Positions 8,872 through 17,576 of a stretch of 36,771 nt of DNA are shown here, in pieces. The position numbers and the translations under genes are program-made. The stretch spans positions 1 to 36,771 of the forward strand of contig JAJFUI010000126.1 of the NCBI GenBank assembly GCA_021372555.1, given 5' to 3'. The notes under the pieces are model-generated. The model was not told the DNA's origin and did no database searches. It worked only from the letters and a program-made list of their open reading frames with translations. Within the stretch, counting starts at the first letter, position 1. Each line of letters starts with the position of its first letter. The DNA is from Planctomycetaceae bacterium. Lineage in GTDB: Bacteria; Planctomycetota; Planctomycetia; Pirellulales; Thermoguttaceae.

Positions 8872-9807
8872 ATGAGCGGACCTGTAGTGTGGCCCGACGG
8901 CAAGCGATTCGCCTTCACGATCTTCGACGACACCGATGGCTCGACGCTCGACAACGTTGGCAGCGTGTACTCGTTTCTTGCCGACCAAGGATTTCGGACG
9001 ACGAAATCCTGTTGGGTGTTCAACGGCGACCGGAGCAAGGGGAAGCATCCCGGTGAAACACTCGACGACGAGCGATACCGCCGGTGGCTTGTCGGCTTGC
9101 ATAAGCAAGGTTTCGAGATTGGTTGGCATGGCGCCACGTGGCACGGCTCGCCGCGCGAGCGAACCGCCGAGGCATTCGACCGTTTCATGGAAATCTTCGG
9201 CGAAAATCCTCGCACAGGCGCCAATCATGCGTCCAACGGCGAGTGCATTTACTGGGGGAGCGCCCGACTGACCGACTGGCGACAATCGGTCTACAACATT
9301 CTGACACGGTATCGGAACTATTCGCGTTTTCGCGGCCATATCGAGGGCGATGAGCACTTTTGGGGCGATTTGTGCCAATCGCGAATCAAGTATTACCGAA
9401 ACTTTGTCTACCAGGATGTAAACACGTTGAAGATGTGCCCCTTCATGCCGTACCATGATCCGGCCCAGCCCGACGTCAATTTCTGGTTCTGCTCCTCGGA
9501 CGGCGACAAGGTAGACCGATTCAACCGCTGCCTCTCCGAAGCGGCGCAGGATCGACTGGAGGCCGAAGGCGGGGCATGCATCATGTACACGCATTTTGCC
9601 TGGGGATTTGGCGATAACGGACGCATTCAGCCACGATTCAAATGGCTGATGGAGCGGCTCGCCAAAAAGGGCGGCTGGTTCGTTCCCGTCGCCACAATGT
9701 TGGATTACTTGCAAAAGGTAAACGGACAGCACGAGATTACGCGGCGACAGCGTCGGCGGATGGAACGCAAATGGCTGTGGCAAAAACTATTTGTCGGCAC
9801 AGACTGA
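8872..9807 (+). CDS. Polysaccharide deacetylase-like protein
   Basis: A 311-residue protein with NodB-like features: a leading strand ending FTIFDDTDGST (Asp19, Asp20), WVFNGD where the second strand falls, and an EIGWHGATWHG motif with His86 and His91, one residue wider than the normal HxxxH zinc motif. A YTHFAWG segment comes late in the protein. This suggests a metal-dependent carbohydrate esterase or a relative that has lost the standard metal site. There is no signal peptide. It sits between an aminotransferase and a GNAT-like gene, so it probably acts on an intermediate of the same glycan. The start is an ATG; the 5' gap of 71 bases shows no clear signal. Confidence 0.65.
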   Translation: MSGPVVWPDGKRFAFTIFDDTDGSTLDNVGSVYSFLADQGFRTTKSCWVFNGDRSKGKHPGETLDDERYRRWLVGLHKQGFEIGWHGATWHGSPRERTAEAFDRFMEIFGENPRTGANHASNGECIYWGSARLTDWRQSVYNILTRYRNYSRFRGHIEGDEHFWGDLCQSRIKYYRNFVYQDVNTLKMCPFMPYHDPAQPDVNFWFCSSDGDKVDRFNRCLSEAAQDRLEAEGGACIMYTHFAWGFGDNGRIQPRFKWLMERLAKKGGWFVPVATMLDYLQKVNGQHEITRRQRRRMERKWLWQKLFVGTD

Positions 9808-9830
9808 TTGGAACAAAGCGTCGGAGACCG

Positions 9831-10946
9831 ATGAAAATCGCCATTAAGGAATTCGGTGAGGAGCATGTTGCGGCCGTGCGGCAGTTTAATTGCCGCCTCA
9901 AGGCCGGCGGCGCTACGCTCTGCTTTCCGGAATCGCCAATTCCCGAATGGCTGCCAAAGTCTCCCGGGCGGAAGGTCTTTCAGGAGCACTACCTCGCCAT
10001 CGACGAGGGCGGCGATGTTCGGGGAGCGTACACGCTCAAACATCAGGAGTTTTGGATCAAGGATCGCGTTGTATCGATTGCCGACTTCCGACTACCCATC
10101 TCGGAAGGCATCATCAATAGGCGGTATGCCAGCGTGGCCGTGCAATTGCTTCGCGATGCGCTCGCCAGGCAGCCTCTGCTCTTTGGCTTGGGCATGGGAG
10201 GCTACGACGAGCCCGTGGCGCGGCTGCTCCAAGCCGCGGGTTGGAGCATGCATACCGTACCGTTCTTCTTCCGAATAATTCGCCCGGTTCACTTCCTTCG
10301 AAACATCACCTATTTGCGGCGCAGTCGTGCAATGCACGGCGTGTTAGACGCGTTGGCCTTAAGCGGAATCGGGAGTCTTGGCGTTCGCACCGTCCAGGCT
10401 TTTCGTCGCCGGGTCCGGCCGGACCTGACGGTTGACGTAAAAGAGGTCAAGGATTTCAACGGTTTCGCCGATCGGCTCTGGGAAACTTGCCACAGTCAGT
10501 ACGGCATGACAGCCGTGCGCAATGACGAGACCATGCAGGCCCTCTATCCTGAGGATGACCCGCGATTTACTCGACTCGAGGTGAGCGATCGGGGGCGTCC
10601 CCTGGGCTACGCCGTCCTCATCAATACGGCACACACGGGGCACAAGTATTTTGGCGACATGCGGCTAGGCTCCATCGTAAGCTGCTTCGGCCATACCGAC
10701 TCCACAGCCAACGTCGTCTCGGCGGCTGCTGAACACCTCGAATCGCAAGGCGTCGATCTAATCGTCTCCAACCATTCGCACGTCGCTTGGCAACAAGGAT
10801 TCCGCCGCGCCGGATTCCTCTCGTGGCGTTCGAACGTCATCTTTGCGGCTTCAAAGGCTTTGACCGAGATGCTCAGTCGCGCTGGCGTCACCAACGAGCA
10901 ACTGCACTTCAACCGGGGCGACGGCGACGGCCCCGTCAATCTGTAA
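9831..10946 (+). CDS. GNAT-like acyltransferase, uncharacterised
   Basis: A 371-residue protein opening MKIAIKEFGEEHVAAVRQFN, a typical GNAT N-terminal strand-helix. It has two related halves: residues 1-150, with YLAIDEGGDVRGAYTLKHQEF, and residues 200-350, with RLEVSDRGRPLGYAVLINT and the closing QQGFRRAGFLSWRSN. This suggests a tandem GNAT fold, as in peptidyl or acyl transferases. It may add an acyl or amino-acyl group to a sugar amine; that is inference from context. The ATG at 9831 is preferred because an in-frame extension to 9642 would overlap the preceding gene by over 160 bases. Confidence 0.65.
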   Translation: MKIAIKEFGEEHVAAVRQFNCRLKAGGATLCFPESPIPEWLPKSPGRKVFQEHYLAIDEGGDVRGAYTLKHQEFWIKDRVVSIADFRLPISEGIINRRYASVAVQLLRDALARQPLLFGLGMGGYDEPVARLLQAAGWSMHTVPFFFRIIRPVHFLRNITYLRRSRAMHGVLDALALSGIGSLGVRTVQAFRRRVRPDLTVDVKEVKDFNGFADRLWETCHSQYGMTAVRNDETMQALYPEDDPRFTRLEVSDRGRPLGYAVLINTAHTGHKYFGDMRLGSIVSCFGHTDSTANVVSAAAEHLESQGVDLIVSNHSHVAWQQGFRRAGFLSWRSNVIFAASKALTEMLSRAGVTNEQLHFNRGDGDGPVNL

Positions 10947-10978
10947 CCAACGCGGTAACCATCACTGCATTTCGACAA

Positions 10979-11812
10979 ATGCCCGACTCGCTGCCCAACC
11001 GTTGTCCGAACGTCGTGAGTTGCGATGATTCCGGCGAGAGAGTCTTGGCGGTCGTCATTCCCGCCTTCAACGAAGAGCGGACCCTGGCGACGGTCCTCAC
11101 GCAGGTCGACGCACTGCCTTACGTGCAAGAAATCATCGTGGTCGATGATGCGTCGACGGACCGAACGGCGGCGGTGGTCGAGTCGTTCCCGTCGCCTCGC
11201 GTGCGGCTTCTGCGTCAGCCGTCCAACCAGGGCAAGACAGCCGCGGTTCGACGAGGCATAGCGGAAGTGACCAGCCCGCTGTGCATCATTCAGGACGCCG
11301 ACCTGGAATACGACCCCCGAGACATTTCAGCCGTCATCTGTCCGCTCTTGGAGGGCAAGGCGGACGTCGTCTATGGCAGCCGATTTCTCGTAAGCCGAGC
11401 CAGCCGGGTGCTCTACTTCTATCATTACCTGGCCAACCGGATGCTGACGTTCTTTAGCAATCTGCTGACGAACGTCAACATGACCGACATCGAAACCTGC
11501 TACAAGGCGTTTCGGACGCCGATCATCCAGCAGATTCCGCTCACCAGCAAGGGTTTCGGCATGGAGGTCGAAATCACAGCAATGGTCTGCCACACCAAGT
11601 CGCGGATCTACGAAGTGCCAATCTCCTACTACGGGCGAACGTACGAGGAGGGCAAAAAGATCGGCTTCCGCGACGCGGTTGACGCGATCTGGTACATCTT
11701 GTATTACAATGTTATTCGTCGTCGCAGCCACGCGTTTCGCAAGTACGTTACAGCGATCAACCAGTGGCTGGGCGACCAGGCAACATCAGCGGAAACGGAA
11801 CAGACATCATGA
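10979..11812 (+). CDS. Glycosyltransferase family 2, dolichol-phosphate-mannose-synthase-like
   Basis: A 277-residue GT-A enzyme of the polyprenyl-phosphate sugar transferase type. Motifs are LAVVIPAFNEERTL, EIIVVDDASTDRT, the metal-binding IIQDADLEYDP, VVYGSRFL, and GFGMEVEITAMV followed by YEVPISYYGRTYEEGKKI, all characteristic of DPM1/GtrB-like proteins. It lacks the C-terminal membrane helices of GtrB, so it would be peripheral. It probably makes a polyprenyl-phosphate sugar used outside the cytoplasm. The ATG at 10979 avoids a long overlap with the preceding gene. Its stop overlaps the ACP start by four bases (ATGA), coupling it to the acyl cassette. Confidence 0.9.
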   Translation: MPDSLPNRCPNVVSCDDSGERVLAVVIPAFNEERTLATVLTQVDALPYVQEIIVVDDASTDRTAAVVESFPSPRVRLLRQPSNQGKTAAVRRGIAEVTSPLCIIQDADLEYDPRDISAVICPLLEGKADVVYGSRFLVSRASRVLYFYHYLANRMLTFFSNLLTNVNMTDIETCYKAFRTPIIQQIPLTSKGFGMEVEITAMVCHTKSRIYEVPISYYGRTYEEGKKIGFRDAVDAIWYILYYNVIRRRSHAFRKYVTAINQWLGDQATSAETEQTS

Positions 11813-12048
11813 CGTTGACTGATCGCGTCGCAGCAATTTTCGAGAAGGTCTTCGGTATCGAGGCGTCGACCTTCTCGCCAACACTGGCTCCCGAAGATGT
11901 TTTGCGATGGGACTCGCTCGGCCACATGACGTTGGTCATGGAGCTCGAAGACACGTTCGGCGTTCACTTCGACGTCGACGAGTTGACCGAATTGAACTCC
12001 GGCGGTCGCGTGATCGAAATGCTCCGCGCGAAAGGAGTGAAGGATTAG
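11809..12048 (+). CDS. Acyl carrier protein
   Basis: A 79-residue acidic protein with the phosphopantetheine attachment motif WDSLGHMTLVMELE; the modified serine is Ser36. The helix pattern, size and the ending FGVHFDVDEL are those of a stand-alone ACP/peptidyl carrier protein. It would carry an acyl group as a thioester for the ligase and reductases encoded immediately downstream. The start lies in an ATGA overlap with the glycosyltransferase stop. It is probably a dedicated carrier and not the fatty-acid synthesis ACP, because no fab genes are nearby. ACP plus AMP ligase is also a pairing known from exosortase-A-type polysaccharide loci. Confidence 0.93.
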   Translation: MTLTDRVAAIFEKVFGIEASTFSPTLAPEDVLRWDSLGHMTLVMELEDTFGVHFDVDELTELNSGGRVIEMLRAKGVKD

Positions 12049-12049
12049 C

Positions 12050-13543
12050 GTGCTAGCGAACGCGGCCGAAGCCATTCTCTCCGGTGGGCGACCTGACGAT
12101 CCCGCGATTCTCCACGGTGATCGGCGGCTCAACTTCGCAGAGCTTCGGGCCGCCGTCTGTGGGTGGGGACAATTGTTGGCAGCGGCAGACCGCGGCGCAC
12201 GCGTTGGGCTGCTGGCGGAAAACGGCCCGTTTTTTGTCGCCGCCTACCTCGGCGCCATTCGGGCTGGCCTCTGCGCTGTCCCCCTCCCGACCGATTGCAG
12301 CGAGGCGGCATTCAGCCGAATCGTCGCCTCGACAGGCATCAAACGGTTGCTGGTGTCCGCCCGTCTGCATGGCCGAATTTCACCGTGGGCCAACCGCCTT
12401 GGGATTGAGACCTTAATGGAGTCGCCGGTCCCGCCGCAGGCCGACCCATGGAGTTGCCCGCCTGCTGACGTCGATCCACGCGCCGACCTGGCCGCCATCA
12501 TGTGGACGTCGGGATCGACCGGCGAACCCAAGGGCGTCATGGTTACGCATCACAACATTCTCGTCAACACCGCGGACATTGTCGGCTATACCGGCATCGG
12601 ACGCGATGACCGGGTGATGGCCATCCTGCCATTTCATTACTGCTTCGGAACATCGCTGCTGCACACGCACTTGATGGCAGGCGGCTCGCTGGTCATCAAC
12701 AACCGCTTCCTGTTTCCGGAAAAAGTGCTCGACGAGATGCAGGAAAAGTCTTGCACCGGATTCGCCGGGGTGCCGGCCACCTACCAGATTCTGCTCCGCA
12801 AGACGCGTTTCTCACAGCGGCAGTTTCCTGCACTCCGATGGTTGCAGCAAGCGGGCGGACGGCTGCCAAGCCCGTTGATTCAGGAGATTCGAAAAGCCCA
12901 TCCGACCGTCAAGCTGTTCGTGATGTATGGCCAGACCGAAGCCACCGCGCGATTGAGCTATCTCCCGCCAGATCGGTTGGATGACAAGCTCGGTTCGATC
13001 GGCCGTGGGCTGCCGCACACCCGCCTCGAAGTTCTCAAGGCCGACGGCGTGCCCGTAACGCCGGGCTCGGACGAGGTCGGCGAAATTGTCGCGTCGGGCG
13101 AGAACATTACGCCGGGCTACTGGGCCGATCCCGCCGAAACGGCCCGATACTTCCGTGACGGCCGACTTCACACCGGCGACATGGCCCGAGTCGACGGCGA
13201 CGGCTTCCTTTTCGTCGTCGAGCGGGCACGCGACTTCATCAAACCAATGGGCCACCGCGTCAGCCCCAAGGAAATCGAGGAGGTCCTGGCCGAATTGCCC
13301 GAAGTGGTCGAGGCAGCAGTGATCGGCGTCCCCGACGAACTCTGGGGCGAAGCGATCAAGGCCTACGTCGTCATCGCCCGGGCCGGCCAACTGGACGTCG
13401 AGCAGGTAAAGGCCCATTGCCTGAAACGGCTGCCGAATTACAAGGTTCCACAGCACGTCGAATTCGTCGCCGCTCTGCCGAAAACCGTCAACGGCAAGGT
13501 GGACAAAGGGACGCTCCGGTGCAAGAACAAATCGACGCGCTAA
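12050..13543 (+). CDS. AMP-forming acyl-CoA/acyl-ACP ligase
   Basis: A 497-residue member of the ANL superfamily that would activate a carboxylic acid as acyl-AMP and load it onto CoA or the neighbouring ACP. Motifs in order are the P-loop TSGSTGEPKGV (residues 153-163), YGQTEAT, HTGDMARVDGDGFLFVVERARD with the hinge, FIKPMGHRVSPKEIEE, and the C-terminal catalytic lysine in PKTVNGKVDKGTL. The start is a GTG at 12050, two bases after the ACP stop and 12 bases after AAAGGAG, a strong ribosome-binding site inside the ACP gene. It resembles AMP ligases linked to exosortase-type polysaccharide loci. The acyl substrate is not known. Confidence 0.9.
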   Translation: MLANAAEAILSGGRPDDPAILHGDRRLNFAELRAAVCGWGQLLAAADRGARVGLLAENGPFFVAAYLGAIRAGLCAVPLPTDCSEAAFSRIVASTGIKRLLVSARLHGRISPWANRLGIETLMESPVPPQADPWSCPPADVDPRADLAAIMWTSGSTGEPKGVMVTHHNILVNTADIVGYTGIGRDDRVMAILPFHYCFGTSLLHTHLMAGGSLVINNRFLFPEKVLDEMQEKSCTGFAGVPATYQILLRKTRFSQRQFPALRWLQQAGGRLPSPLIQEIRKAHPTVKLFVMYGQTEATARLSYLPPDRLDDKLGSIGRGLPHTRLEVLKADGVPVTPGSDEVGEIVASGENITPGYWADPAETARYFRDGRLHTGDMARVDGDGFLFVVERARDFIKPMGHRVSPKEIEEVLAELPEVVEAAVIGVPDELWGEAIKAYVVIARAGQLDVEQVKAHCLKRLPNYKVPQHVEFVAALPKTVNGKVDKGTLRCKNKSTR

Positions 13544-14631
13544 TCCACGGGCCGCAGTACGCGACGCCGCAGGCCGAGAAAGACGCCCGGCTGGCGCCGT
13601 TGCTGCGCACGCTGTGTCGCGACGTCGCGGATCGCTGTCCGCCGTATCGCCGGTTCCTCGATCACTTTGGCGGCGATGCCGAAAGCTGGCATGCCCCCGC
13701 GGACGTTCCGCCGCTGCCGGTGTCGATGTTCAAACAGTTTCTGTTGAGCGCCGTTCCGCCGGAAAAAGTGGTGCGCGAACTGCGATCATCATCCACCACC
13801 GGCCAGCAGCCTAGCCGGATTACCGTGGACAAGACGACGGCGTTCCGGCAATCCCGCGCACTGGTGTCGATCCTAAAGGAGCACCTGGGGAAAGAACGGC
13901 GGCCTTACCTGGTGCTCGACGCGGGAGACGTGGTTGCCGCTGGTGACAGCCTCACGGCCCGTGGCGCGGCGATCCGCGGGGTCGGCAATTTTGCGTCGGA
14001 GACGGTTTTTGCCCTCGATCGGACCGGCGATGGCGGCTTGGTGGCCAATTGGGAGCGAATCGGCGACTTTTTCGCCCGCCACAACGGCCAACCGGTGCTG
14101 GCGTTCGGCTTCACGTTCATGGTGTGGACGCAGTTCACGATGGAAGCCGAGCGACGCGGCGCGAACTTCCACGCGTCAGACGCCGTGTTGCTCCATTCCG
14201 GCGGCTGGAAGAAGCTCGCATCGCAGGCCGTCTCCAAGGAGGAGTTTAACCGCCGCACGGCCGCCGTTCTTGGCACGCAGGCCGCTCGCGTGCTGGACTT
14301 TTACGGAATGGTGGAACAGGTCGGCACCGTGTTCGTCGATTGCCCGTGCGGCAACAAACACGCCCCGGCGTTTGCCGACGTGATCCTGCGGCGCCCGCTC
14401 ACGCTTCAGCCCGTCGCCGTCGGCGAATCAGGCATCATCGAGGTGCTCAGCGTGCTGCCGAGCAGCTATCCCGGCCAGGCGTTGATGACCGAGGACCAGG
14501 GCGTCTTGCTGGGCGTGGACGATTGCCCCTGTGGCCGAAAGGGAAAGTACTTCCGCTTCACTAGCCGCATCGAGCGCGCCGAGATTCGTGGCTGCGGTGA
14601 CACGTTCGCCCACAACAGAGAGCTGCGATGA
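13519..14631 (+). CDS. LuxE-like acyl-protein synthetase
   Basis: A 370-residue protein of the LuxE family. In bioluminescent bacteria LuxE activates a fatty acid with ATP and hands the acyl group through a cysteine to the reductase LuxC. It shows the adenylate-forming loop RSSSTTGQQPSR (about residues 89-100) and DFYGMVEQVGTVFVDC. The C-terminal RIERAEIRGCGDT places the likely acyl-accepting cysteine at Cys359, matching the RGC-D position of LuxE. Two CPCG motifs suggest a small metal-binding knuckle. The GTG at 13519 overlaps the ligase gene by 25 bases; an upstream in-frame ATG at 13417 would overlap far more. The gene ends in an ATGA overlap with the LuxC-like gene. Confidence 0.85.
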   Translation: MQEQIDALIHGPQYATPQAEKDARLAPLLRTLCRDVADRCPPYRRFLDHFGGDAESWHAPADVPPLPVSMFKQFLLSAVPPEKVVRELRSSSTTGQQPSRITVDKTTAFRQSRALVSILKEHLGKERRPYLVLDAGDVVAAGDSLTARGAAIRGVGNFASETVFALDRTGDGGLVANWERIGDFFARHNGQPVLAFGFTFMVWTQFTMEAERRGANFHASDAVLLHSGGWKKLASQAVSKEEFNRRTAAVLGTQAARVLDFYGMVEQVGTVFVDCPCGNKHAPAFADVILRRPLTLQPVAVGESGIIEVLSVLPSSYPGQALMTEDQGVLLGVDDCPCGRKGKYFRFTSRIERAEIRGCGDTFAHNRELR

Positions 14632-15899
14632 GCGTCTTGCGAATAACAGCTAAGGGAACCGAGCCGGCCGGCGAAAGCCTTGGCCCGCTCATCGAGCGGC
14701 TCAGGCAACACCGCGACCGACTTGCGTGCACGCCGGTCGACCGGCTCCTAGCGTTGTTCGACAACTTTGCCGGGCGATTGCTCCGCGACCCTCGCACCAG
14801 CCGGCTGGAAGGGGCCATGTTCCTTTCGGCCTGGCTCCGGCGGTCCAATCTCGAACAACTGCTCGCGCTCAACCTCGGTGGCAACCTCGCCCACCTCGAT
14901 GGCTTCGTCCCGCAGGGACGCAACTACCTGGCCGCCAAGCCGCATGGGCTGGTGGCAATGTGGATGGCCGGCAATGTGGCCACGCTGCCGATGTTCTCGC
15001 TCGTGCCGGCGCTGCTGGCCAAGAATGTCTGCCTGGTCAAGCTAGCGCTGCCGGATCCCAGCGGCATGGACCAGTTGCTCGCCGTGCTGGCGGAGTCAGA
15101 AGCCGAGGGGCTCCGCGGCGTCGATCTGCTCGATGCCGTGGCCGTCGTCTGGTTCGACTACCACGAGCAACGGCTCAACGAGGAAATGTCGCTGGCGGCC
15201 GACGCTACGCTCGTCTGGGGTGGGACCGACGCCGTGCGAGCAATCGGACTGCTGCCACGCCGGGAGCATTGCATTCAAATCGTCTTTGGACCCAAGTATT
15301 CGATTGGCCTCATCGGTCGCAAGGAACTTGAAAACGACGCCGGCCTCGAATCGGCCGTCGCGGCGATTGTCCGCGACGTGGCCATTTTCGATCAGCGGGC
15401 GTGCTCCGCGCCGCAGACGATCTTTGTCGAGCGCAGCGACCGCCGCTCGTTGCGGCAAGTCGGCGAGATCTTCGCCCAGCAGTTCGCCCGGCTGCCGGCC
15501 AAGCCGGATTTGGATGCCTACACCGCCTCGCGGATTCTCAACGTCCGCGCCGCCTACGCCTTGGATGCCTCGAAGGACGTAATCGCCTCGACCGACGGGG
15601 CAAACTGGACCGTGTGCATGGATCGCGGCCCCAGCTTGAAGGAGGCGGTCCAATCCCGCACGGTCTTCCTGACCGAGATCGACTCGTGGCAGGACATCCT
15701 TCCGCTTTTGAGCCCGAAGATTCAGACGGTCGGGCTGGCGTTGGGCGACCTCGATGAGTCGCTCCGTTTTGCCGAGGCAGCCACGCAGGCCGGCGTTGCC
15801 CGCTGCGTCCGGCCCGGCATCATGAACAACTACGAGTCCCCCTGGGACGGCAAGCTGCTGGTGTCGCAGCTCGTCCGCTGGGTCACGCTTAAGCCGTAG
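14628..15899 (+). CDS. LuxC-like acyl-CoA/acyl-protein reductase
   Basis: A 423-residue protein of the LuxC family, related to aldehyde dehydrogenases, that reduces an activated acyl group to an aldehyde with NADPH. The catalytic region IFDQRACSAPQTIFVE contains the expected nucleophile at Cys259, matching the conserved DQ-x-ACSxPQ site. NVATLPMFSLVPALLAKN and LVWGGTDAVRAI fit the cofactor-binding domain. It starts in a four-base overlap with the LuxE-like gene, so the two should be made together and form the reductase complex. No luxA, luxB or luxD is present, so the aldehyde is presumably a metabolic or glycolipid precursor and not a luciferase substrate. Last gene of the polysaccharide run. 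Confidence 0.88.
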   Translation: MSVLRITAKGTEPAGESLGPLIERLRQHRDRLACTPVDRLLALFDNFAGRLLRDPRTSRLEGAMFLSAWLRRSNLEQLLALNLGGNLAHLDGFVPQGRNYLAAKPHGLVAMWMAGNVATLPMFSLVPALLAKNVCLVKLALPDPSGMDQLLAVLAESEAEGLRGVDLLDAVAVVWFDYHEQRLNEEMSLAADATLVWGGTDAVRAIGLLPRREHCIQIVFGPKYSIGLIGRKELENDAGLESAVAAIVRDVAIFDQRACSAPQTIFVERSDRRSLRQVGEIFAQQFARLPAKPDLDAYTASRILNVRAAYALDASKDVIASTDGANWTVCMDRGPSLKEAVQSRTVFLTEIDSWQDILPLLSPKIQTVGLALGDLDESLRFAEAATQAGVARCVRPGIMNNYESPWDGKLLVSQLVRWVTLKP

Positions 15900-15940
15900 T
15901 ATCTCTCGTTCGCCGCGGCGGGGAAATAGCCCCCCACTCC

Positions 15941-15969
15941 CATGCCGGACGGGTCTTCCCACATCCGCC
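15941..15969. repeat. Degenerate copy of a short palindromic repeat upstream of the Nramp gene
   Basis: The core GGACGGGTCTTCCCACATCC aligns with the perfect hairpin at 17577-17604, sharing the leading CATG, GGACGG, TTCCC and ATCCG blocks with a two-base insertion. The two copies flank the Nramp gene. Likely a decayed member of a dispersed intergenic repeat family. Confidence 0.55.
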
Positions 15970-16074
15970 CCCGTTGCGCCGTTTTCCCCGAAATTGGGCA
16001 CGGCTCGCCCACGGCTCTCAGGTACGATTTGCCTGCCCTGCTAAAATCTTGTGGGTCTCTGGTTGCCGCACCAC

Positions 16075-17565
16075 ATGATTTCCTGGTTCACAAGAAAACG
16101 CTCCAGAACGCGGCCGCGGTCCGACGGACAGGCGGCGGGCATGGCGGCAGCCGGGGCTGGGACCGCTAACGACGCGCGGACACCCATCCGGAAGCCGGAC
16201 GGCCCCCAACACGTCTCGCTCGAGGAGGTCCACGGCACGGTCCGAGTGCCGGACGTTCGGGCTAGCTTCTGGCGCCAATTGCGAGCGTTCGTGGGGCCGG
16301 CAATGCTAGTCAGCGTCGGCTACATGGACCCAGGCAACTGGGGCACCGACCTGCAGGCCGGCGCGCAGTTCAAGTACGACCTGCTCTGGGTGGTCGCGAT
16401 GGCCAGTCTGATGGCCATGGTGCTGCAGGTCATCTCGGCCCGCCTCGGCGTCGTCACCGGCAAGGATCTGGCCCAATGCTGCCGGGAGTGGTATCCCGCA
16501 TGGACGCGATGGCCCAACTGGCTCCTCGGCGAACTTGCCATCGGTGCGTGCGACCTGGCCGAGGTGCTCGGCAGCGCGGTCGCCCTCAACCTGCTGTTTC
16601 ACATCCCGCTCTTCTGGGCGATCATCATCACCGCGCTCGATGTCCTGCTGCTGTTGGCATTGCAGCGATTCGGAATGCGGACAATCGAGGCCGTGATCGC
16701 GTTGTTCGTGGCCACGATCGGCGTCTGCTTCTTCATCGAGATCGTCGTGCTGCCGCAGACGCGGCCCGACTTTCTGGAAATGACGCACTCGCTCTTTTCG
16801 CCCGGTTTCCGGCAAGTGGGCATGACCGTCGTGGCAATCGGCATCATCGGGGCCACGGTGATGCCCCACAACCTTTACCTGCACTCGGCGCTGGTCCAGA
16901 GCCGAAAGCTAGAGGGGGATGAGCAGTCGGTGCGACGCGCGCTACGGTTCAATGCCATCGATTCGGTCATTGCCCTGACGATGGCCTTTTTCATCAACGC
17001 GGCGATCCTGGTGCTGGCCGCCATGGTGTTCTTCGGTCGCGAAAGCATCCAGGCGCCGGGCGCTGGCCTGATTGTTTTTGGAAACGAAAGCGACTGGATT
17101 CGAGTTGCCTATCTGACGCTGGCGCCGCTGCTGGGCACCGCCGCGGCCAGCACGCTGTTCGCCGTGGCGCTGTTGGCCAGCGGCCAGAGCAGCACGATCA
17201 CCGGCACGCTGGCTGGCCAGGTCGTGATGGAAGGGTTCATGCGGTGGCGTCTGACGCCCTGGGTGCGCCGACTCATTACCCGATCGTTGGCAATTCTCCC
17301 TGCCATCATTGTCGTTGGCATCCGGGGCGACAGCAGCGTCAATGACCTCTTGGTGCTGAGTCAGGTCGTCCTGGCGATGCAGCTTCCGTTCGCGATGTTT
17401 CCGCTGCTGCACTTCACGTCGTCCCGGCGACGAATGGGTAGCTGGCGAAATGGATGGTTTCTGATTGTGCTCGGCTGGGGCAGCGCACTATTGATTACGG
17501 CGATGGACCTGTACGGGCTGCCGGATTCGATCCGCGATGCGTGGCGCGTGATCGTTGGCGGATAA
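16075..17565 (+). CDS. Nramp-family divalent metal (Mn/Fe) transporter
   Basis: A 496-residue inner-membrane transporter with about 11 hydrophobic segments that would import Mn2+ or Fe2+ driven by protons. The two unwound-helix metal-binding motifs are present: YMDPGNWGTDL in helix 1 and the Met-Pro-His motif GATVMPHNLYLHSALVQSR in helix 6. A Pro/Arg-rich cytoplasmic leader of about 70 residues precedes helix 1 and is longer than in MntH. The ATG at 16075 is chosen; GTG at 16051 and ATG at 16141 are alternatives, so the true N-terminus is uncertain. The gene is flanked by two copies of a short palindromic repeat and followed by a UspA gene. The symbol mntH is avoided because substrate preference is not shown. 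Confidence 0.93.
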   Translation: MISWFTRKRSRTRPRSDGQAAGMAAAGAGTANDARTPIRKPDGPQHVSLEEVHGTVRVPDVRASFWRQLRAFVGPAMLVSVGYMDPGNWGTDLQAGAQFKYDLLWVVAMASLMAMVLQVISARLGVVTGKDLAQCCREWYPAWTRWPNWLLGELAIGACDLAEVLGSAVALNLLFHIPLFWAIIITALDVLLLLALQRFGMRTIEAVIALFVATIGVCFFIEIVVLPQTRPDFLEMTHSLFSPGFRQVGMTVVAIGIIGATVMPHNLYLHSALVQSRKLEGDEQSVRRALRFNAIDSVIALTMAFFINAAILVLAAMVFFGRESIQAPGAGLIVFGNESDWIRVAYLTLAPLLGTAAASTLFAVALLASGQSSTITGTLAGQVVMEGFMRWRLTPWVRRLITRSLAILPAIIVVGIRGDSSVNDLLVLSQVVLAMQLPFAMFPLLHFTSSRRRMGSWRNGWFLIVLGWGSALLITAMDLYGLPDSIRDAWRVIVGG

Positions 17566-17576
17566 CTGGCTCGAAA

